Origin: Gallionella sp. | GTDB lineage: Bacteria; Pseudomonadota; Gammaproteobacteria; Burkholderiales; Gallionellaceae | Reading direction: 5' to 3' | Length of the DNA: 9,360 bases | NCBI GenBank assembly: GCA_030690245.1 | Contig: JAUYGW010000270.1 | Location: forward strand, 1-9,360 | The notes under the pieces: generated by a model | What the model was told of the DNA's origin: nothing | Database searches by the model: none | Seen by the model: the letters and a program-made list of their open reading frames with translations, nothing else | Shown here: in pieces, positions 7,559 through 9,360 of the stretch | Layout of the letters: the number at the start of each line of letters is the position of its first letter | Position numbering within the stretch: the stretch's first letter is position 1 | Made by a program: the position numbers and the translations under genes

Positions 7559-8083
7559 ATGAAAACGATAATTCAAGCGGTTCTGTTGGTTGTGTTGCTG
7601 GGCGCGGGGACGGCGCAGGCCGCAGATTTCAGGGTGGGTGTAGTGGATACCGAGCGCGTGTTGCGCGAATCCTCGCCGGCGGTGAAGGCGGAAAAAAAGA
7701 TTGAAAAGGAATTTTCCGGGCGCGATCAGGAAATCAAAAACCTGATGAAGCAGGCGAAAGAACTGCAAGCCTTGCTGGAGAAGGATAGCGGCACGTTGTC
7801 CGATACCGATCATCGCAACAAGGAGCGCGAATTGACCAGCATGAATGTCAACTTGCAGCGCATGCAGCGCGAGTTCCGCGAAGATTTGAACCTGCGCAAG
7901 AACGAAGAACTTGCCATCGTGCTGGAGCAGGCCAACAAGGCGATTCAGGCGATTGCCGAAGCGGAAAAATATGACCTGATCCTGCAGGAAGCGGTATATC
8001 GCCATCCCAGAATAGACATCACCGACAAGGTGATCAAGCATCTCGCCGGCGAGAAAACCGGCAGCGGCAAGGACAGCAAATAA
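7559..8083 (+). CDS. skp: Periplasmic chaperone Skp (OmpH family)
   Basis: This 174-residue protein belongs to the OmpH/Skp family: trimeric 'jellyfish' chaperones that hold unfolded outer-membrane proteins in the periplasm and deliver them to BAM. The signal peptide has a Lys2 n-region, a hydrophobic core at about 4-17 and AQA at 19-21 before mature ADFRVGVVDTERVLRESSPA, a typical family beginning. About residues 40-140 are rich in charged heptad-like sequence and should form the long coiled-coil tentacles. The C-terminal part (YDLILQEAVYRHPRIDITDKVIKHL) returns to the beta body. The tail GEKTGSGKDSK is polar. The length is close to the usual 160-175. Position between bamA and lpxD is the conserved one. 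The strong Shine-Dalgarno suggests higher translation than its neighbours. Confidence 0.95.
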   Translation: MKTIIQAVLLVVLLGAGTAQAADFRVGVVDTERVLRESSPAVKAEKKIEKEFSGRDQEIKNLMKQAKELQALLEKDSGTLSDTDHRNKERELTSMNVNLQRMQREFREDLNLRKNEELAIVLEQANKAIQAIAEAEKYDLILQEAVYRHPRIDITDKVIKHLAGEKTGSGKDSK

Positions 8084-8095
8084 GCGCTACGCAGC

Positions 8096-9130
8096 ATGAA
8101 TATTTCCTATCGGTTGGCTGATATCGCGGCACAGCTTGGCGGGCGCGTGCTGGGGGACGCCGAGGCGCGCATTTCCCAGATCGCCACGCTGGAAAAGGCG
8201 CAGGCAAACCAGATCAGCTTTCTCACCAACAGCAAATATCGCACGCAGCTTGCCGGTACCCGTGCCGGCGCGGTGATACTCGGCGAGGCGGATGCGGAGG
8301 CGACCGATCTGCCGCGTATCGTTTCGGATAATCCCTACGCCTATTTCGCCAGAGTTTCGGCCTTGCTCAATCCCTTGCCGGAAGTCAGGCCTGGCGTGCA
8401 CCCAAGTGCTGCCGTCGGCGCGGGCGCGCAAATCGATGCGACGGCGAGCATCGCCGCGATGGCGGTGATCGGCGAAGGTGCGACGATAGGGGCATTCAGC
8501 GTAATCGGCGCGGGCTGCTGCATCGGCGCGAATGCGGTCATCGGCAGTCATGCGAGGCTGTATCCGCATGTGGTGATTTATCATGACTGTGTGATCGGCG
8601 ATAACCTGATTGCGCATTCCGGCGCGGTGATCGGATCGGACGGTTTCGGCATCGCGATGGACGAGGGGCGCTGGATCAAGATTCCGCAAATCGGCCGCGT
8701 GGTGATCGGCAACGATGTCGAGATCGGCGCGAACACCACTATCGACCGCGGCGCGCTGGACGACACGGTGATCGAAGACGGTGTGAAGCTGGACAACCAG
8801 ATTCAGATCGCGCATAACGTGCGCATCGGTGCGCATACCGCAATCGCCGGGTGCACCGGAATCGCCGGCAGCGCGGTGATCGGGCGCTATTGCCTGATCG
8901 GCGGGGGCGCAAGGATACTGGGGCATCTGCAACTGGCCGATCACGTCGAGATCGCCGCGCACACGCTGATAGGAAAATCCATCCGCGAAGCCGGCTCTTA
9001 CGCGGCCATTTTCCCGTTCGGCAAGACCGAAGACTGGCGCAGGAACGCAGTGCATTTGCGGCATCTCGACGATCTGGTGAAGCGCGTCAAGGTACTGGAA
9101 CAGGAACTTGAAGCGTTGAAGCGGAAATAA
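8096..9130 (+). CDS. lpxD: UDP-3-O-(3-hydroxyacyl)glucosamine N-acyltransferase
   Basis: This 344-residue enzyme (E. coli LpxD has 341) is a cytoplasmic trimer that transfers a 3-hydroxyacyl chain from acyl carrier protein to the 2-amino group of UDP-3-O-acylglucosamine, the third step of lipid A synthesis. The N-terminal uridine-binding domain covers about 1-100. The left-handed parallel beta-helix follows, visible as many hexapeptide repeats with I/V-G-x-x-x-x spacing from about 101 to 300. The catalytic histidine is His240 in QIQIAHNVRIG. GSDGFGIA, IDRGALDDTVI and DNQI segments are typical. A C-terminal helix (about 315-344, charged) ends the chain. ATG 8096 is 12 nt after skp and has no nearby Shine-Dalgarno (AAGGA at 8069-8073 is too far), so coupling to skp translation is likely. 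fabZ, lpxA and lpxB normally follow. Confidence 0.97.
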   Translation: MNISYRLADIAAQLGGRVLGDAEARISQIATLEKAQANQISFLTNSKYRTQLAGTRAGAVILGEADAEATDLPRIVSDNPYAYFARVSALLNPLPEVRPGVHPSAAVGAGAQIDATASIAAMAVIGEGATIGAFSVIGAGCCIGANAVIGSHARLYPHVVIYHDCVIGDNLIAHSGAVIGSDGFGIAMDEGRWIKIPQIGRVVIGNDVEIGANTTIDRGALDDTVIEDGVKLDNQIQIAHNVRIGAHTAIAGCTGIAGSAVIGRYCLIGGGARILGHLQLADHVEIAAHTLIGKSIREAGSYAAIFPFGKTEDWRRNAVHLRHLDDLVKRVKVLEQELEALKRK

Positions 9131-9145
9131 CGAACAAGGGCGAAA

Positions 9146-9330
9146 TTACCACGAAGGACTGATAAAACTGCTAGCCATTCCACTAAGAGACCCAAAGACG
9201 GTCGCCAAGTGGCTGATTAACGAAGAGCACGAAGAAAAAATATCCGAGAGCGGGGGAGTTTATTTCGATTCCCGGCAGTACGGTAAAAATTGGACAGCTA
9301 TCTTCGTGTCCTTCGTGAGCTTCGTGGTGA
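9146..9330. repeat. Nonamer-armed inverted repeat, element D, with split left arm
   Basis: The right arm (9301-9330), read as reverse complement, is a 9-nt-period array: CACGAAGCT, CACGAAGGA, CACGAAGA. The left arm carries the matching sequence in two pieces. The outer piece (9146-9159) ends in CCACGAAGGAC and matches 11/14; the inner piece (9220-9235) reads ACGAAGAGCACGAAGA and matches 14/16. The right arm is contiguous at the point where the left arm is broken. The central region (9236-9300) contains a further possible stem, CGGGGG (9251-9256) with TTCCCG (9269-9274), two pairs being G-T. No gene is visible in 9131-9360; an ATG at 9346 opens a frame to the window edge that is too short to judge. 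Confidence 0.75.
9160..9219. other. 60-nt interruption in the left arm of element D
   Basis: Removing these 60 nt restores an uninterrupted 9-nt-period arm opposite the intact right arm. The segment is bordered by near-identical CTGATAA (9159-9165) and CTGATTA (9213-9219), and contains AGCCA (9173-9177) complementary to TGGCT (9210-9214), so it can fold by itself. It has no CACGAAG units. I do not recognise it. Confidence 0.5.
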
Positions 9331-9360
9331 GAAAGTGTTTCGCAAATGCTGCTCGATCGT

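Noticed and set aside
9346..9360. ATG at 9346 as the start of fabZ
   Set aside because: Only five codons are visible, they do not match the usual FabZ beginning, and there is no good ribosome site.

Overview
The window is a stretch of the conserved proteobacterial envelope-biogenesis cluster, read entirely on the + strand: end of pyrH, then frr, uppS, cdsA, dxr, rseP, bamA, skp and lpxD. It ends in a non-coding gap where fabZ would be expected. This gene order, the protein sequences (for example the PyrH C-terminus and the BamA region around the end of POTRA2) and the GC-rich codon use suggest a betaproteobacterium. A Nitrosomonadales/Gallionellaceae-like lineage is my guess, but genus cannot be fixed from this sequence alone.

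Layout: pyrH (UMP kinase, last 40 residues) ends at 123. frr (ribosome recycling factor) is 239-796, uppS (undecaprenyl-diphosphate synthase) 888-1673, cdsA (CDP-diacylglycerol synthase) 1666-2496, and dxr (DXP reductoisomerase) 2663-3835. rseP (site-2 protease) is 3832-5187, bamA (outer-membrane protein assembly) 5191-7464, skp (periplasmic chaperone) 7559-8083 and lpxD (lipid A acyltransferase) 8096-9130. The genes make isoprenoid precursors (dxr), the C55 lipid carrier (uppS), phospholipid precursors (cdsA) and lipid A (lpxD), and they build and monitor the outer membrane (bamA, skp, rseP). uppS/cdsA and dxr/rseP overlap, and rseP/bamA and skp/lpxD are separated by 3 and 12 nt, so translational coupling is likely.

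Two things are out of the ordinary. First, bamA, normally essential, carries one in-frame TAA at codon 146 (5626-5628), with family-like sequence continuing in the same frame on both sides. Second, four of the five larger gaps (pyrH-frr, frr-uppS, cdsA-dxr and downstream of lpxD) each hold the same kind of architecture. This is a long imperfect inverted repeat whose arms are themselves short tandem repeats with a fixed period (7, 7, 10 and 9 nt), purine-rich on the left and pyrimidine-rich on the right. The four differ in motif, so they are not copies of one sequence but share a design. The last one has its left arm split by an exact 60-nt insertion. The fifth gap (bamA-skp) has two ordinary short palindromes instead.

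No RNA genes, insertion sequences, CRISPR arrays or antisense genes were found.
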